Shown: positions 49,898 to 61,040, numbered from the stretch's first letter. The stretch is DNA of 64,000 nt from Phymatolithon calcareum (GCA_977006965.1 OZ345374.1:1612001-1676000), one strand, 5' to 3'. The notes: generated from the sequence alone by a model not told the origin. A program made the numbers and translations.

Positions 49898-52800
49898 ATG
49901 GCGGATGCACCGTCGTTGTCCGATGATCCGAAGCTTATTTATGTCACCTACGCCGTCGCCTTCATTCCGCTCACAATTATTTACGCTCTTGACTTCATTA
50001 GCGACAAATGGCGGACTATTCGGGACACTCGCCGCAATGGCTTTATTCTGTTACTCGTGTCACTTCCTTCTCTTGGCTGTATTTTCGCATATATCGTTAT
50101 TCAAGTCAAGCATAACGACCACAAGGAAGCGGCAGCAGGAATCACCATCGCCTGTTTCAACATGTTTCACGTCGCGCGAACGATTTGGGGACTCATCCAG
50201 CTCTATGAATTCAGAAACTGGAATGTGTCCGCGCTGAGGTGTCTTCTGAAGCTGGGATATCGCGCTCCAGTCTACGACTATACTGAGGATGTCAAAAACT
50301 TGATATCAACATTTCGTGGCTTGTCTCCTTGGGCTCCAAAACCTTCCCCTTCTTCGCTTTATTATCTTACAGAAGACGATTCTATCGGCGACGAACAGCA
50401 TTGTTCGAAACTTAAGTCGTTCTACTCTTGGATAACAGGGAACATGGAAATGCAAGGTGATGAGCTTGGATCTCCGCAACCCATATCTTTGGACATCATT
50501 AAGAGGACCAGTGACCACCACATGATCGTGAACAATTCCTTAATTGACAATGAGTTCTCCGAAAACGAGCTCCCTGTGCGGACAACATTTTTCTCTCGAG
50601 TGCACTCCAAAGAACGAGAGAGGCACAGTGCTGTATCTCGAGTCTTCTCATCTTTTCTGAAGTCCCCGACCCCAGAAGAAAGCTCTGTTCGTTGGCTTGT
50701 GGCGTTTCTTGCAAAATTTGGGCCCAGGTGGCTTGTGGACACGGGACGGTTGCACTTGAACGCCTCTGACATGAAGCTGACAATCAACAGGACAAAGTTT
50801 GAAACAGCGCAAGATCTCGCTACGTTAGCCTCTCTGCACACTACTTACGGTTCAGTAGATGCGGCAGGGTCCACCGAAGGATTTCGATCTCTTCTGTCAC
50901 CGTCGAGCATGTTTTGTACCGCACCGAGAGTGTGTCGCGCTGCCTCGATTGAGATCACAGAGCATTGTGTGCTTCCTTTCAAAATGAAGGGATTCGAAAG
51001 CAAATTCTTGGACTTCAGCCGCCATGAGGCTACTATTAGGAACGCTTCGAAAGATGACTGGCACAAGGGTTCGTTAAACGAACTCGATGAAGCCGAACGG
51101 CGCGCTGTTAAGAACATCACCAGTGTGCAGCTTGCTTGCTTTGCAACTCTCATGGAGGAACACCTTAATGTCTCCGGAGAGGACGAGTTGGATCCAACCG
51201 GAATCGTGCAAGGTGGAACATGGGCTGCTGACTGGGAAAAAGAAGACCCGCGCATTGAGAATCTCAAGTATCAACTTGGGTATGATTTCAGTACGAACTA
51301 CACTCAATTCTTTCAAGAAATCCCAATAAGAAAAGAGTTTCTTGGGACCATGCTTTGGAATCAGGGCTCCAATCGGCTTCTTTTTCAGATGAGTGTTCAT
51401 GTCGACAATTTTCTTGCCTTGGAATCAGGGGACAGACTTGACGAGTACATCAGAGGACATCATCCGCAATGCCAAGCCATCTCTCCGGAAAGCATTTTGA
51501 CTGTGTTCCAGATGCAGTACGATCTTGAGATACGTCGACTTCGAAGCAAAGTTTTGAAGCCAGCTCCATCTGATTGTGCTCGATTTCTAGGTTCTGTTGC
51601 AGAGACAGTGCGATCCACATTGGCAGAATGGGTTGACATGAATGAAGGAGATGCAGGAGGATGGAAACCAATTTTCGCACCGATTGGGATCAGATTCAGG
51701 TGCAGCAAGCAATTGTGCACGGCTGTGGCTGAATCAAAAAAGACATGCCAACTGGAGACAATTCGGAGCCTGCATATGAGGCTTATCTGGGAATTGCAGG
51801 CGCATGTGCACTGGAACTTGGGAAAAGAATTTGCTCGAGAAGGTCATGACATCCGAGAGTCTCCATTATTGATCTTGATGTTCATGCTTGGATTTCCAGC
51901 CCTTAAACTAGAAATGCGTCAAGACGAGGGTGCTTCAGAAACCGAGAGCAATGGAGACCAGGCTATCAGATTCCATGACGAGTGCACTCTGAGGCCCATC
52001 GGAGGACCTCAGGATATTCATTTACTGCTCAAATTCGACGAAAATGTGCAGACTGTATCTGTAGAGGTGCGCACAGCAGAACAGTTCTTCATCTGGAACG
52101 ATTGGAAAGACGCATTCATGGGCAGGATATATGCTCAAAAACATTGGAAATCTTCGCGGTTGCTATCGAAAACTGAACACCTGCGCGAAGATGCATGCTG
52201 CACTACAATATCATCTCCGATAGAGGTTGTTTCTAAGAAAGATCTTGGGATATTTTACGATTTACAGTATTGGTCTGGATGGCCTCCCTGTATGCCCCAG
52301 ATTGCTCAATTTGAGATTAAGAAGCTATGCGAATCCATCAGCAGTGCAGAATACAATGAATGTGGTTCTGATCTGCTTACTCACTACATCTCAGAACTTG
52401 AAGGAGCTATGGACATTCACTTTCAATCAACCATATCTTCCACATCATTATACGAAAAGGGATGTCTTGCGTTAAAAGAACGCCGTGAACCAGAAGCCAT
52501 GAAGCTGTTCGGGCGATGCATTTCGAAACATAGTCACCGGGAGGCGTTGGAAATCGCTGTGAAAGTGCTATTGAGCAAAAGCCCTATATCAGAGGCTCAA
52601 GAACAAGCATTAAGACTGCAGATGGATGACTGGTTTAATTCTGTTATGAATCGCACCATGGCTGATAGCTCCTACAATACTACGGACAAAATCGATTTTG
52701 ACATGTTGGCCCACTATTTTGGCCAGTTGTACGAGTCTCACGGCGAACGAAATGCCCTTGTGCAAAAGGCGCTAGTATTATTTCACAAAAACGGACCCGA

Positions 52801-53941
52801 TAACCCTGTATCTGAGGTGGCGATTGAATCTATTGAAAGCGTTCTCCTCTGTGAGCCACGCACACCGCCATCGTTCAGCTCAATATTTCGTCTTGCCATC
52901 TCTCATCAAAGTCGCTTCTATGCTTCACAAGATCCATCCGAACAAGAACTTGCGGCAAAATACATTCTGGAACTGGGTACAGACCCGAGTATTATCGGAG
53001 ATCCTCTTGGGATAAGCATTGGATACTTACTAGAGAAAGGATTCTATGAAGGTCGCGATGAGCAACGCAAACAGCCACTTTTGTCGCGTTTCTGGAAAGA
53101 CTATGCTTGGGAGCGTAGCGAGAGACTACCGAGAATGATTGACCGACTTTTTGTGCAAAACACTGCAATTGAAAATGGTGTACCAGACGTCGAAAAACAA
53201 GAAATCAAATCGTTTTCTGCTTTTGGCATCGGGAAGCGCCCAAAAGAAGCAATTGCAGTGTACAAAAACATGACAAGCGATGATAGCGAAGACGACGGAA
53301 ATTGCTTCAGTGAGGCCTTGAATCGCCTTGGGATGTTGTATCACAGGGGTGCTGAAGGTATTCCGTCAAGCTCATCAGAAGCCAGGAGTTACTATTCCAT
53401 GGCAATTGACCTGCAAAACAACGACTCACTTTGCAACATTGGTGTTTTGACAATGGGGAGCAAATCAGAAGGCAGTGATGTCTCGTCTATTAAGAGATCA
53501 GTCGACGAAAATAGCACCAGCGGAATGAACAACCTAGCTATTGCTTACGAGCTTGGAAATGGTGTTGACCAAGATGTATATGAGGCAGAGAAGCTCTATG
53601 AGAGCGCTATCGGGCTGGATGAGAACCCAATTGCCAAGTACAATCTTGCGATGTTGTATTTGCGAAGTGACAAACAGATGGGAAGTCAAGGAAGAATTTC
53701 CGACGCAAAGTGCCTGGTCGATGATCTTAGCAATTCTGAAACAGAACTGGCGTCTTTGTATGTCCTAAAAGCCCAGGTTGTCAAATTATCGAAGCTGTGG
53801 ATGTCGCGGATAGAGTCTGCTCCGAAATGGCAAGTCGGTCTTGAAGAAATTGACAATTGCCTAGCATACGTGAAGATAATTGAAGATGATGTCACTAGCA
53901 GAGAACATATTGAGGCACCAGGCCCAGGCTCCTTGAATTAG
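49898..53941 (+). CDS. Large membrane protein with C-terminal Sel1-like repeats
   Basis: A 1347-aa intronless protein, start GCCATGGCG at 49898. Three hydrophobic segments lie at about 14-34, 46-67 and 75-100, then a long hydrophilic region without recognised domains (Cys and Trp scattered, a 'WEKEDPRIENLKYQLGYDFS' stretch). At the C-terminus are TPR/Sel1-like repeats: RLGMLYHRGAEGIPSSSSEA (about 1141) and GMNNLAIAYELGNGVDQDVY followed by 'AEKLYESAIG' (about 1208). Sel1 repeats mediate protein assembly, for example in ER-associated degradation (SEL1L/Hrd3), but the rest is unlike SEL1L. It sits alone between two R1 repeats in transposon-rich DNA. Function unknown. Confidence 0.8.
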   Translation: MADAPSLSDDPKLIYVTYAVAFIPLTIIYALDFISDKWRTIRDTRRNGFILLLVSLPSLGCIFAYIVIQVKHNDHKEAAAGITIACFNMFHVARTIWGLIQLYEFRNWNVSALRCLLKLGYRAPVYDYTEDVKNLISTFRGLSPWAPKPSPSSLYYLTEDDSIGDEQHCSKLKSFYSWITGNMEMQGDELGSPQPISLDIIKRTSDHHMIVNNSLIDNEFSENELPVRTTFFSRVHSKERERHSAVSRVFSSFLKSPTPEESSVRWLVAFLAKFGPRWLVDTGRLHLNASDMKLTINRTKFETAQDLATLASLHTTYGSVDAAGSTEGFRSLLSPSSMFCTAPRVCRAASIEITEHCVLPFKMKGFESKFLDFSRHEATIRNASKDDWHKGSLNELDEAERRAVKNITSVQLACFATLMEEHLNVSGEDELDPTGIVQGGTWAADWEKEDPRIENLKYQLGYDFSTNYTQFFQEIPIRKEFLGTMLWNQGSNRLLFQMSVHVDNFLALESGDRLDEYIRGHHPQCQAISPESILTVFQMQYDLEIRRLRSKVLKPAPSDCARFLGSVAETVRSTLAEWVDMNEGDAGGWKPIFAPIGIRFRCSKQLCTAVAESKKTCQLETIRSLHMRLIWELQAHVHWNLGKEFAREGHDIRESPLLILMFMLGFPALKLEMRQDEGASETESNGDQAIRFHDECTLRPIGGPQDIHLLLKFDENVQTVSVEVRTAEQFFIWNDWKDAFMGRIYAQKHWKSSRLLSKTEHLREDACCTTISSPIEVVSKKDLGIFYDLQYWSGWPPCMPQIAQFEIKKLCESISSAEYNECGSDLLTHYISELEGAMDIHFQSTISSTSLYEKGCLALKERREPEAMKLFGRCISKHSHREALEIAVKVLLSKSPISEAQEQALRLQMDDWFNSVMNRTMADSSYNTTDKIDFDMLAHYFGQLYESHGERNALVQKALVLFHKNGPDNPVSEVAIESIESVLLCEPRTPPSFSSIFRLAISHQSRFYASQDPSEQELAAKYILELGTDPSIIGDPLGISIGYLLEKGFYEGRDEQRKQPLLSRFWKDYAWERSERLPRMIDRLFVQNTAIENGVPDVEKQEIKSFSAFGIGKRPKEAIAVYKNMTSDDSEDDGNCFSEALNRLGMLYHRGAEGIPSSSSEARSYYSMAIDLQNNDSLCNIGVLTMGSKSEGSDVSSIKRSVDENSTSGMNNLAIAYELGNGVDQDVYEAEKLYESAIGLDENPIAKYNLAMLYLRSDKQMGSQGRISDAKCLVDDLSNSETELASLYVLKAQVVKLSKLWMSRIESAPKWQVGLEEIDNCLAYVKIIEDDVTSREHIEAPGPGSLN

Positions 53942-54294
53942 TTCCGTTCTGGTCTTACTGTAGACGGTAAGGCGGGTACACGACTTATATTGTGAATCCA
54001 GTAAAAAACGGGACAGTGCCAAGACATGGCTAGTTTGAAAAAGCCTTCGTGCTTGCGAAATAGGAAGATCTGAAACGTCTTGGAATATTTTTAAAATCGC
54101 AACTTTCAGCATATTCCACATTCTCAATGACTATTGATACTGGCCGTAGAGAGAGCACATTGAATATTGCCTAGTGTTCGTCCGCCAGGAAACATGCACC
54201 TTGGTGAATATAGTTTGATGGAGAATGTTTAAACTGTGCTTCTGAAGTTGGGAGCACAGCTTTCCATATCTTCCATATTTTCTAAAACTGATGG

Positions 54295-54695
54295 CAAAGG
54301 GACCTTCTTGAGAATTCGATTTTTGCGTCCGCAGTACCAGTCTGGAAAAGTCCGCAATTTCAGTCCCAAATATTTTCACTGCTAATGAGGACTCGGCATA
54401 GGTCTGGCGTGGCTGCTGTGCTCATCTATGGGACAGTTTTTCTCATAACGATTTCTAGTTTTCGAAAGTGGAATTGCTTTTTAACCAAACTTTTCGTGAT
54501 GTTTCAAGTTTTTGCTCAAAAGTGCGTGAAAACATCTGGAGCGAAAGTTGCAAATCAACGTTGCACCGTGGAATCAGCCACTGAAAACCTATGCCGCGTC
54601 CTCGTAACCAGTCCACGAAAATATGGCTGGTAATGAGGACTTTTCTGACTGGGTCTATGCCGCGATTTTGATGAATTCTCAAGAAGGCCCCTTTG
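54295..54695. mobile_element. Foldback/MITE insertion in R1
   Basis: A 401-bp segment absent from R1 copy A. Its ends are inverted repeats: a 15-bp perfect core CCTTCTTGAGAATTC (54303-54317; complement 54673-54687), extended outward by CAAAGGG / CCCTTTG and inward by weaker similarity for about 100 bp. The target duplication is unclear (at most TGG), so the superfamily is undetermined. Confidence 0.75.
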
Positions 54696-55312
54696 GCAAC
54701 ACATACGGATTAGAAGCAAAGGGAGTAGCCCCTGATGCTGTCAACGAGGACACCGTTAAACGGGTCCTGGGTTTAGTGTGCTGAAGTTCGATAAGTAGAT
54801 TCTGCAGGCTGCCGTAGACCCATGGAGGCTCACGCCACTTTTGATGATCGAGCGTGGAGAAGCTGGTCCATTACCCTTCCGAAAACGTAAGTTTTAGCTT
54901 TGCTGATCTTTTTTCCAGGAGTGCGAGTTTGGTAGTGTTTTCCATGGAGGCGCGGTTCATGAAGTTACATTAGAAAAAACTGGTCAATTTCTCTTACAAT
55001 CTAAATTCTCTCCTACTACAACAGAGGCATCTCATCGTGCAGTCGCTCGCCTTGAAAGAAAACAACGGCAGTCAAGTTTTCTTCGTTTAGGTTGCTCTTT
55101 ATGCTTTTATTGTTACTAAAAGAAAATTTGAAGGATTTGATTCACAAGATTAACAGTTGGTTACCTCCATTACCTGCTGACTGCGGCTCAAACTCTCGCC
55201 CATCTCGATGTTCGATCCCTACCTAGTCGGTTTGTGTGGGGCCGCGAAACACACTCGAACCTTTCGCACAGCCACAATAACGCTTTTGACGAGCTCTACT
55301 CATCAAGAAGAA

Positions 55313-55529
55313 GAAGAAGAAATGTAGATTTATATTTAAAAGTTACCAACGCATCTGCTGACGCTTGGAGAAATTTTCCTAGAGCCAAGAGGTTTTGGCT
55401 GGATTCTGTCTATGGAAGAGTTTCATTTCTTGTTGGAGTAACACGATTCAGTGCACTACAAAAACCCACCTCTGGTCTCCGTCGGGACCTCGAAGGGGAA
55501 ATTACTCCCCTGTCCCATGACACACTGTG
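55313..55529 (-). mobile_element. 5'-truncated retroelement with 17-bp TSD
   Basis: A 217-bp segment flanked by CTACTCATCAAGAAGAA at 55296-55312 and 55530-55546. Its minus-strand 3' end (CTTTTAAATATAAATCTAC) resembles the tails of the minus-strand LINEs at 57335 and 58585 (GCTTTTAAAATAAATCAAC). It is absent from R1 copy A. Confidence 0.8.
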
Positions 55530-55664
55530 CTACTCATCAAGAAGAACAAGCGGAGTAACACGGCGCATGGGATGCAGCCGTGAGGGAGAGGGATGCGTCG
55601 TCCTTGTGGCCATCTTCTTCCTCATCTTCGGCACGACCAGTCATCATGTCGCCTTGGTTCCTTG

Positions 55665-56303
55665 TGTGTCGACTGGGACCACCAAAGATGAGGAGACGTC
55701 ATCAAGCAGAAAGGTTTGCATTAAGCCTGGTAAGACACAAAAAGCGCCTTGAAGACATAGAAGAGTACTTTGGAAGAGATGAGGACGTAAAGGAAGCAAT
55801 GAAGGATATTGAATATCTCAAGATGTATGAAGACCTGAGACATGCCCTTCAGAAAGCCCAGGAGGGATCTGTCACGAAGAAAAGGAGTAGAGAAGAAACA
55901 ATTAAGGTATGGGAAAAGGAAGAAGAAGGAAGATCAATGAAGATTCCTATTGAAGGCAAGCTACAAGGGATCCTTTACATAGGAGAAAGAACAACACATT
56001 TAAGGTGCCTAAGGTTGACATTCAACCGAGCACCCCTTTGGAAAAAATCAGTATTGAGTGCCTACAGTGGCATTACCGCGGTGATCGAACTAGTCGCCTT
56101 ACAACGTACTCTAGCGTCGTCGAAGATGAGTACAGAAATAGAGTTTGAGTGGAAGAGACTCACAGGAGCTCTTGTTGGGAGAGAATTACGAATCAAGAAC
56201 GTTTTGAGTAGTCATACGACTTTAGCTTAGAGATTATCGCAAGAGCTGCCCCGTTACTCGAAGGTGAGGCTTTGGGAGCTCTCAAAAAAATAATCAAATA
56301 TCC
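55665..56303 (+). mobile_element. 5'-truncated LINE insertion with TSD in R1
   Basis: The insertion encodes the LINE C-terminal domain without a frameshift (frame 55580-56230: 'CRLGPPKMRRRHQAERFALS', 'KKRSREETIKVWEKEEEGRS', LRCLRLTFNRAPLWKKS) and the 3' end. It is flanked by CCTTGGTTCCTTG (55652-55664) and CCTTGATTCCTTG (56304-56316), a 13-bp duplication with one mismatch. The empty site is near 43440 in copy A. The uninterrupted frame and near-intact duplication indicate a recent event. Confidence 0.85.
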
Positions 56304-56420
56304 CCTTGATTCCTTGTTGATTAGTGCAGGCGGTTTGGATGGACAATGGGAGGTTGCTGGTGACGAAAAACTTCTAAACTAACCATCAAATGTGGGCGAT
56401 ACGACCCCGTGCTGTGAATG

Positions 56421-57334
56421 CTTCGATTCGCGGTACGTATGTTTGGACATGTGAGCGCCGAAACACGTGACAACTTAGCTCAGCCTAGATTTGAGGTCCC
56501 CTGCATGGCTTCCTGTGGCAAATTCGAGGTCTGGGATCATCTCTCGCGGTTTAGAACTAATTTCTATTAATGCGGCGCTCTGCCCATTTTCTTTCCCTTG
56601 TCCGTTGCGAGGCGACCGTAACCACGTAGAAGTATCAAGGTAGTGCTACATGTAGCTGCGCCGATTCTATTAACCCAAATTCTTCGATGAACATCGCATG
56701 ATAGAAAAAAAACCGACAGCGTTACAGTAAGCAGGTACTGCCCATCTTAGAATCATCCACTTCTTCAGCTCTATTTTTAGAGCTCCACAGTCTTACAAGG
56801 CTTTTTCGAGGTCGTACTCAGGAGACCTGGGTGATGACAAAAAGGGATTAGTCTTTCGTCTGCCCTTTCGCAAGATGAGATTCATGCCTAGTTTCCAGTC
56901 TGCAGGGCCACGGAACCGGATCTCATGACCCGTGGGTTGGAACACTTGCAGCGTTGACGATGTTGCCCATCCGGTCCACATGAAAATCCATGTATGCCCA
57001 GTTTCTCTAATCAATCCTTGTCGGATGTGATAGAACTTCCAATTTGTTCTTGTAACGACGAGAAACGCGTTCTTACCTGAAAGCTCTTGATATCCTTTTC
57101 CACAGCAGTTTCACATGTAACTTACCAGTATTCTCGTCATCGTTCTTCTGTCAAGTCTTCTCGACTTCCCGCTTCATCACGCGCACAAAATTTAAAACAT
57201 AGGGCGCATCAATTAGACGTTGCGGATTTTTTCTGCATCTTGGAGCGTTTTAGTAATACTCTCGGGCAGTTTAAAGTTCACACAAAGGAAGGAGAGTGCC
57301 TTGAATCGCAGAGGAAGAGGGGATATGTGTTGAT
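56421..57334. other. Intergenic, no gene supported
   Basis: Short ORFs only (for example 56793-57014 minus); no motifs. Confidence 0.4.
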
Positions 57335-57940
57335 TTATTTTAAAAGCTCCCAATGCCTCTCTTCAAGAGTAACAGGGCCGCCCTAGTACTGATTTTCTCC
57401 AAAAAGGTGCTCTGCTGAATATCAGCGGTAGGCATCGCAACCGTGTCGCCCTTTCTCTTACGTGGAGAACCACCGGTAGATTGTTCGAATCAGTAGTTAT
57501 CTCGAGCGATCTTCCCTCTTCTTCCTTTGCCCATAACTCAATTATTTCTTTTCGTCGCCCTTTCTTTGAGACTGAGCCCTCCTCCGCTTTATCGAGAGCT
57601 TGCTGCAGATCTTCATATTTCTTGAGGCACTGTATGTCCTTGGTTGCCTCCTTAATGTCTTCATCTTTCCCAGAATACTCGTCTGCCTCATCGAGGCTCT
57701 ACTTTTGTCTCACTAGACTAGCAGAAAACCTTTCTGCTTGGTGTCTTCTCCTCATGGCTGTTGGTTCTAGTCGGCACAGAACTCGCATTCTACCATGGCG
57801 GTACTGGGCATATGTCCCAAACACCTACTTGAACAATAAACCTTCTGCAGATTCGATTGCTGATTGTAATCGCTTTGTCAGTGGCGACAGAGGACGAGGA
57901 AAACCCAAGACGATAAGCCAAGAGAATTTCTAGCTATGCT
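57335..57940 (-). pseudogene. LINE RT C-terminal tail (minus strand)
   Basis: Antisense to the plus frame 57481-57933 one reads a tail of the LINE ORF: 'VFGTYAQYRHGRMRVLCRLEP', 'MRRRHQAERFSASLVRQK' and 'ERATRLRCLPLIFSRAPFW', with at least two stops. The 3' tail GCTTTTAAAATAAATCAAC ends near 57335. Confidence 0.75.
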
Positions 57941-58584
57941 TTAATTTTCAACGGCAAGTGGCGCTTCAGTATACCTTTGAAAGATTTCCGCAAGTTTCTA
58001 CAACACCGGTGGCGGATATATTCGGAAACAAAGTCGGACAGCACACAGAGACTCTTGATGTCGCAAAACGGCAATGAACAGTGCTGAACAAAAGAAGATT
58101 TTATTACCTTTCGCGCGCTCAGTGTTGTAGAACCTCGCGAAGGTCCACGTGCTATTCAAGAATGTCGTCACAGACCAGTTAGTCTTAGTGATCCGTTATG
58201 ACCGCTGGTTTCCCAAACGGAGACCGGACATGGCGAGACGCCTACACCAGTCAATTCTCTCCGTGTGGTCCCGGAAGGAGCACTGAGCCCGCCAAGTCTT
58301 CGTGATTCTTATTCCGACCGTCTTCCGACTACTGTAGAGGGTGTCAGAATACTATTTTTTATTTATTTCCGTCTTTGTTAATAAAAACATTTTCCAGCAC
58401 ATCCGCTCAAAATAAATAATTCTCATGCACGGCAAGAAAAAATAATTTACTATTTATTTCGTTTTTTGACCCTTGCGAAATAATTTTGAAATTGTGTATT
58501 GCACTTGTACAAGTGTTGCTGTGGGGACTGCTGCCCTTGCATCATACGTAAACAGCAGTGCTGCGTACGTACAGGGGCATATAT
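57941..58584. other. AT-rich intergenic
   Basis: The stretch 58350-58490 is AT-rich with repeated ATTTATTT and AATAATTT motifs, recalling the interior of the 1002-1328 MITE, but I cannot find matching terminal repeats. Confidence 0.4.
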
Positions 58585-59340
58585 GTTGATTTATTTTAAA
58601 AGCACCCAAGACCGCACTGTGAGTTAACGGGGCAGCTTCTCAATTACTTCTAACTTACCGCATTCTATTTTCCTAACATTTCCTTGATTCGAGTTTCTCT
58701 CCATATGAGAGTTCGAGTTAGTCTTTTGCATTCATATTCAGTCTCTTTGTCCTTCATCTTAGACCCGAGTATGCGGTGAAGTGCAATAGGCTCAATTTCA
58801 GCACCGGGTCCGAAATACTCACCGAGGATTGATTTCCTTCACAACGGAGCTCTGTTAAAAATCAGTCTTAGGCATCTTAGCCTTGTCGTCCTGTCCCTTA
58901 TTTGTAACACTCCTGGCAACTTCTTAGGCTTGTTTATCGGGATTTTCACTGAGCGATCGTCTTCGCATTTTTGCCACACTTGGATTGCATCTTCTAATCG
59001 CCGCTTCTTTGACACTTTTCCTTCTTCTACTTGTTTCAATGCTTTGCTGAGGTGCTCCTCGTTTCTGAGATAGCTAATGTCCTTCGATACTTTTGCCATA
59101 TCCTCCTGTCTTCCTCGGTATTCTTCTGCCTGTTCCAGGTACGTTTTCCGTTTTAAAAGGCTTAAAGCAAACCTTTCCGCTTGGTGAGTCCTCCTCACCT
59201 CGGGACTATCTAGCCGACAGACCACTCTCATTCGATTTTTTCGATGCTCCGCATATTTCCCAAAGACATACTTGTAAAAAAGACCTTCTGTTGCCTCAAT
59301 TGCTGATAGCAACCGCTTCGTCATCGAAGTCAGATGGCTT
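58585..59340 (-). pseudogene. LINE RT C-terminal tail (minus strand), second copy
   Basis: A 161-codon frame (59324-58839) shows 'VFGKYAEHRKNRMRVVCRLDS', HQAERFALSLLKRK, 'KKRRLEDAIQVWQKCEDDRS' and 'TTRLRCLRLIFNRAPL'. The 3' end GCTTTTAAAATAAATCAAC is near 58585. The 5' side is cut by a SINE tail, (GTTT)5 at 59341-59360. Confidence 0.8.
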
Positions 59341-59410
59341 GTTTGTTTGTTTGTTTGTTTATTGCAGGTTATTCGAATTACACAAAGTGTACATTATTCA
59401 ACATCTAGTG
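59341..59410 (-). mobile_element. SINE 3'-end fragment
   Basis: (GTTT)5 followed by ATTGCAGGTTATTCGAATTAC matches the 3' end of the SINE at 3930 (TTTGTTTGTTTATTGCGTAATACTCGAG). Only the tail is present; the double palindrome follows directly. Confidence 0.65.
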
Positions 59411-59429
59411 TCTATGTGACGGGAATTTT

Positions 59430-59465
59430 CCCTCAATTGAGGGGCACTTTTCCCTCAATTGAGGG
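59430..59465. repeat. Double CCCTCAATTGAGGG palindrome, copy 2
   Basis: Two perfect 14-bp palindromes (59430-59443 and 59452-59465) adjoin CTAGTGTCTATGTGAC, the reverse complement of the flank in the other two copies. Confidence 0.85.
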
Positions 59466-59872
59466 AATGAGAATCATTTATTTTTTGCCAACGAAAGCTA
59501 CTCATTATTAGGCTCATGAAACGCATCAAGCTCATGGATGTGTTCAACATGCTTAGCAAAACAGTTTCTACCAGTTGAAGTGCCACATATGTTGATTGCG
59601 GCGCCAGCAAGTCCATAACATGATGAGAACACGAGGGTTAATTCCTTGACTTGTCAGACTCTGCAGTTGTTTTGAACCGCTAAAGTAGTCATCATGCCAC
59701 TTGTGGCTTACTTTCTATCTTCGGGGGAGTTAAGTGGGTTTCAACACCGCCCTTGGAGCAAAGAACATCGATGAATATTGCGCGAGGCAAAATGAATCCG
59801 GGGGGACATGGCGCCTTGCTGAACGAGCGCCTACCGATACTGTACGGACAACATAGTCCCTTGTTCACTTGG
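59466..59872. other. Intergenic, no gene supported
   Basis: No ORF or repeat recognised. Confidence 0.4.
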
Positions 59873-60926
59873 TTACACCGTGAATGTGACGCACAGGAGG
59901 TACTCGGAGAATCTGGCTGTGGTCATCCCACTGTTTGAAAATGAAGGAGCGAGGATATACTTGTTCCCCATGGAAGACTTCCATAAATCTCTTTGCGCCC
60001 AACTCATGAGGACGAGTATTCCGAATATCTTAGCCTCCATTGTTCCTATTCGTTTCAGCTTAGCGGATGCCAAAGCAAGAATTGTTCGCAGGTGCACTCG
60101 GCGAAACATAGTCATGAAGGAATCGTACGGTGTGTGGAACCCGATGCCACCATTCTCGGATATAACTTCTCCGTTTATAGTGCGAACTTTCCAGAACTGA
60201 CCGGGAATCCTTCCCCCAACTGGAGATAGAACTTGGCGCTCGAACCGTGGCACTTCATGAGCAAATATACTCTGCGCACAGTCTCGTGCAATGATATCAA
60301 GCTCCTCTTGCCATTATTTTCCCAAGAACCATGCAGGTTGTAGGCGAGAGAGCCCGCAAGAGGGCGTTCAGAGCTCCTGTTGACTGTATGGTAGGTTTGT
60401 GTTGCCTTCTGTCGAGAGTGTGGTTCATACTGAACGGGGAACTCGGCGTTTGGCGAAAAAGATGTTCGACCGCGAGTACTGTAAGCCGGCGTTCGAGGTA
60501 CAGAATTTTGCCTGCTGGGACTCGATACAACCATTCGAGAGGAATGAGCGCCTTCTTCAGCCTTCCCTGCCTTGACATTAACAATCTTGATAGTCTTAAT
60601 CTTAGTCTTCTCGATTGGTTTCTGAACAAGGACCCATTTCGAGCGAAGTGACGTGTTCGAGCGACCCTGATTTCATCAACGTGCACCTCTTGAACAGTGC
60701 CGTTAACCTTTTTTGACTTGTAAAAAGCTCCGTATAGTCGGCAGCACTCTGCGAGACTTGTTAATGATGTTGCTTTGGTGTGTACGGCTGCACCGACCAC
60801 TCGGCGCGGGTCTTTTTCTCGAGGCATGGCAGATGTGTTTTTTCTGAGTGACCAACAGATTTTCGTTCCTACCGGCGAACGACGCGGTTTTAAGGTAGTA
60901 AAAGGGGTACTCCCCACCAAGAACAA
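59873..60926 (-). pseudogene. LINE relic, endonuclease region
   Basis: Overlapping minus frames (60926-60297, 60534-60175, 60253-59873) form one decayed protein parallel to 237-830 and to 3719-4015 (shared 'SLTSLAECCRLYGAF' and 'TSLTECSRLCVAF'). The last frame carries FWKVRTINGEVISENGGIGF and 'HLRTILALASAKLKRIG', which I read as the middle of an AP-endonuclease-like domain. Confidence 0.6.
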
Positions 60927-61003
60927 AAGGTCAGCTTTTCGAATCTGGCGCTAAAAAACTGTTCCGCATTCTTTTCACAAACGTTTTTGAGCTTTTAAAT
61001 CCA

Positions 61004-61036
61004 CCCTCAATTGAGGGAAATTCCCTCAATTGAGGG
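61004..61036. repeat. Double CCCTCAATTGAGGG palindrome, copy 3
   Basis: Perfect palindromes at 61004-61017 and 61023-61036, followed by CACATAGACACTAG as in copy 1. Confidence 0.85.
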
Positions 61037-61040
61037 TGTT

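Larger units (their letters stand above)
54026..56420 (+). repeat. Dispersed repeat R1, copy B (interrupted)
   Basis: The same repeat as 42740-43560, split by a foldback element (54295-54695), a segment at about 54800-55095, a retro insertion (55313-55529) and a LINE tail (55665-56303). Flanking pieces rejoin in the order seen in copy A. Confidence 0.8.

Noticed and set aside
58350-58490. Second copy of the hAT MITE
   Set aside because: Similar AT-rich words, but no CAAAGCATTGGAA termini and no 8-bp duplication.
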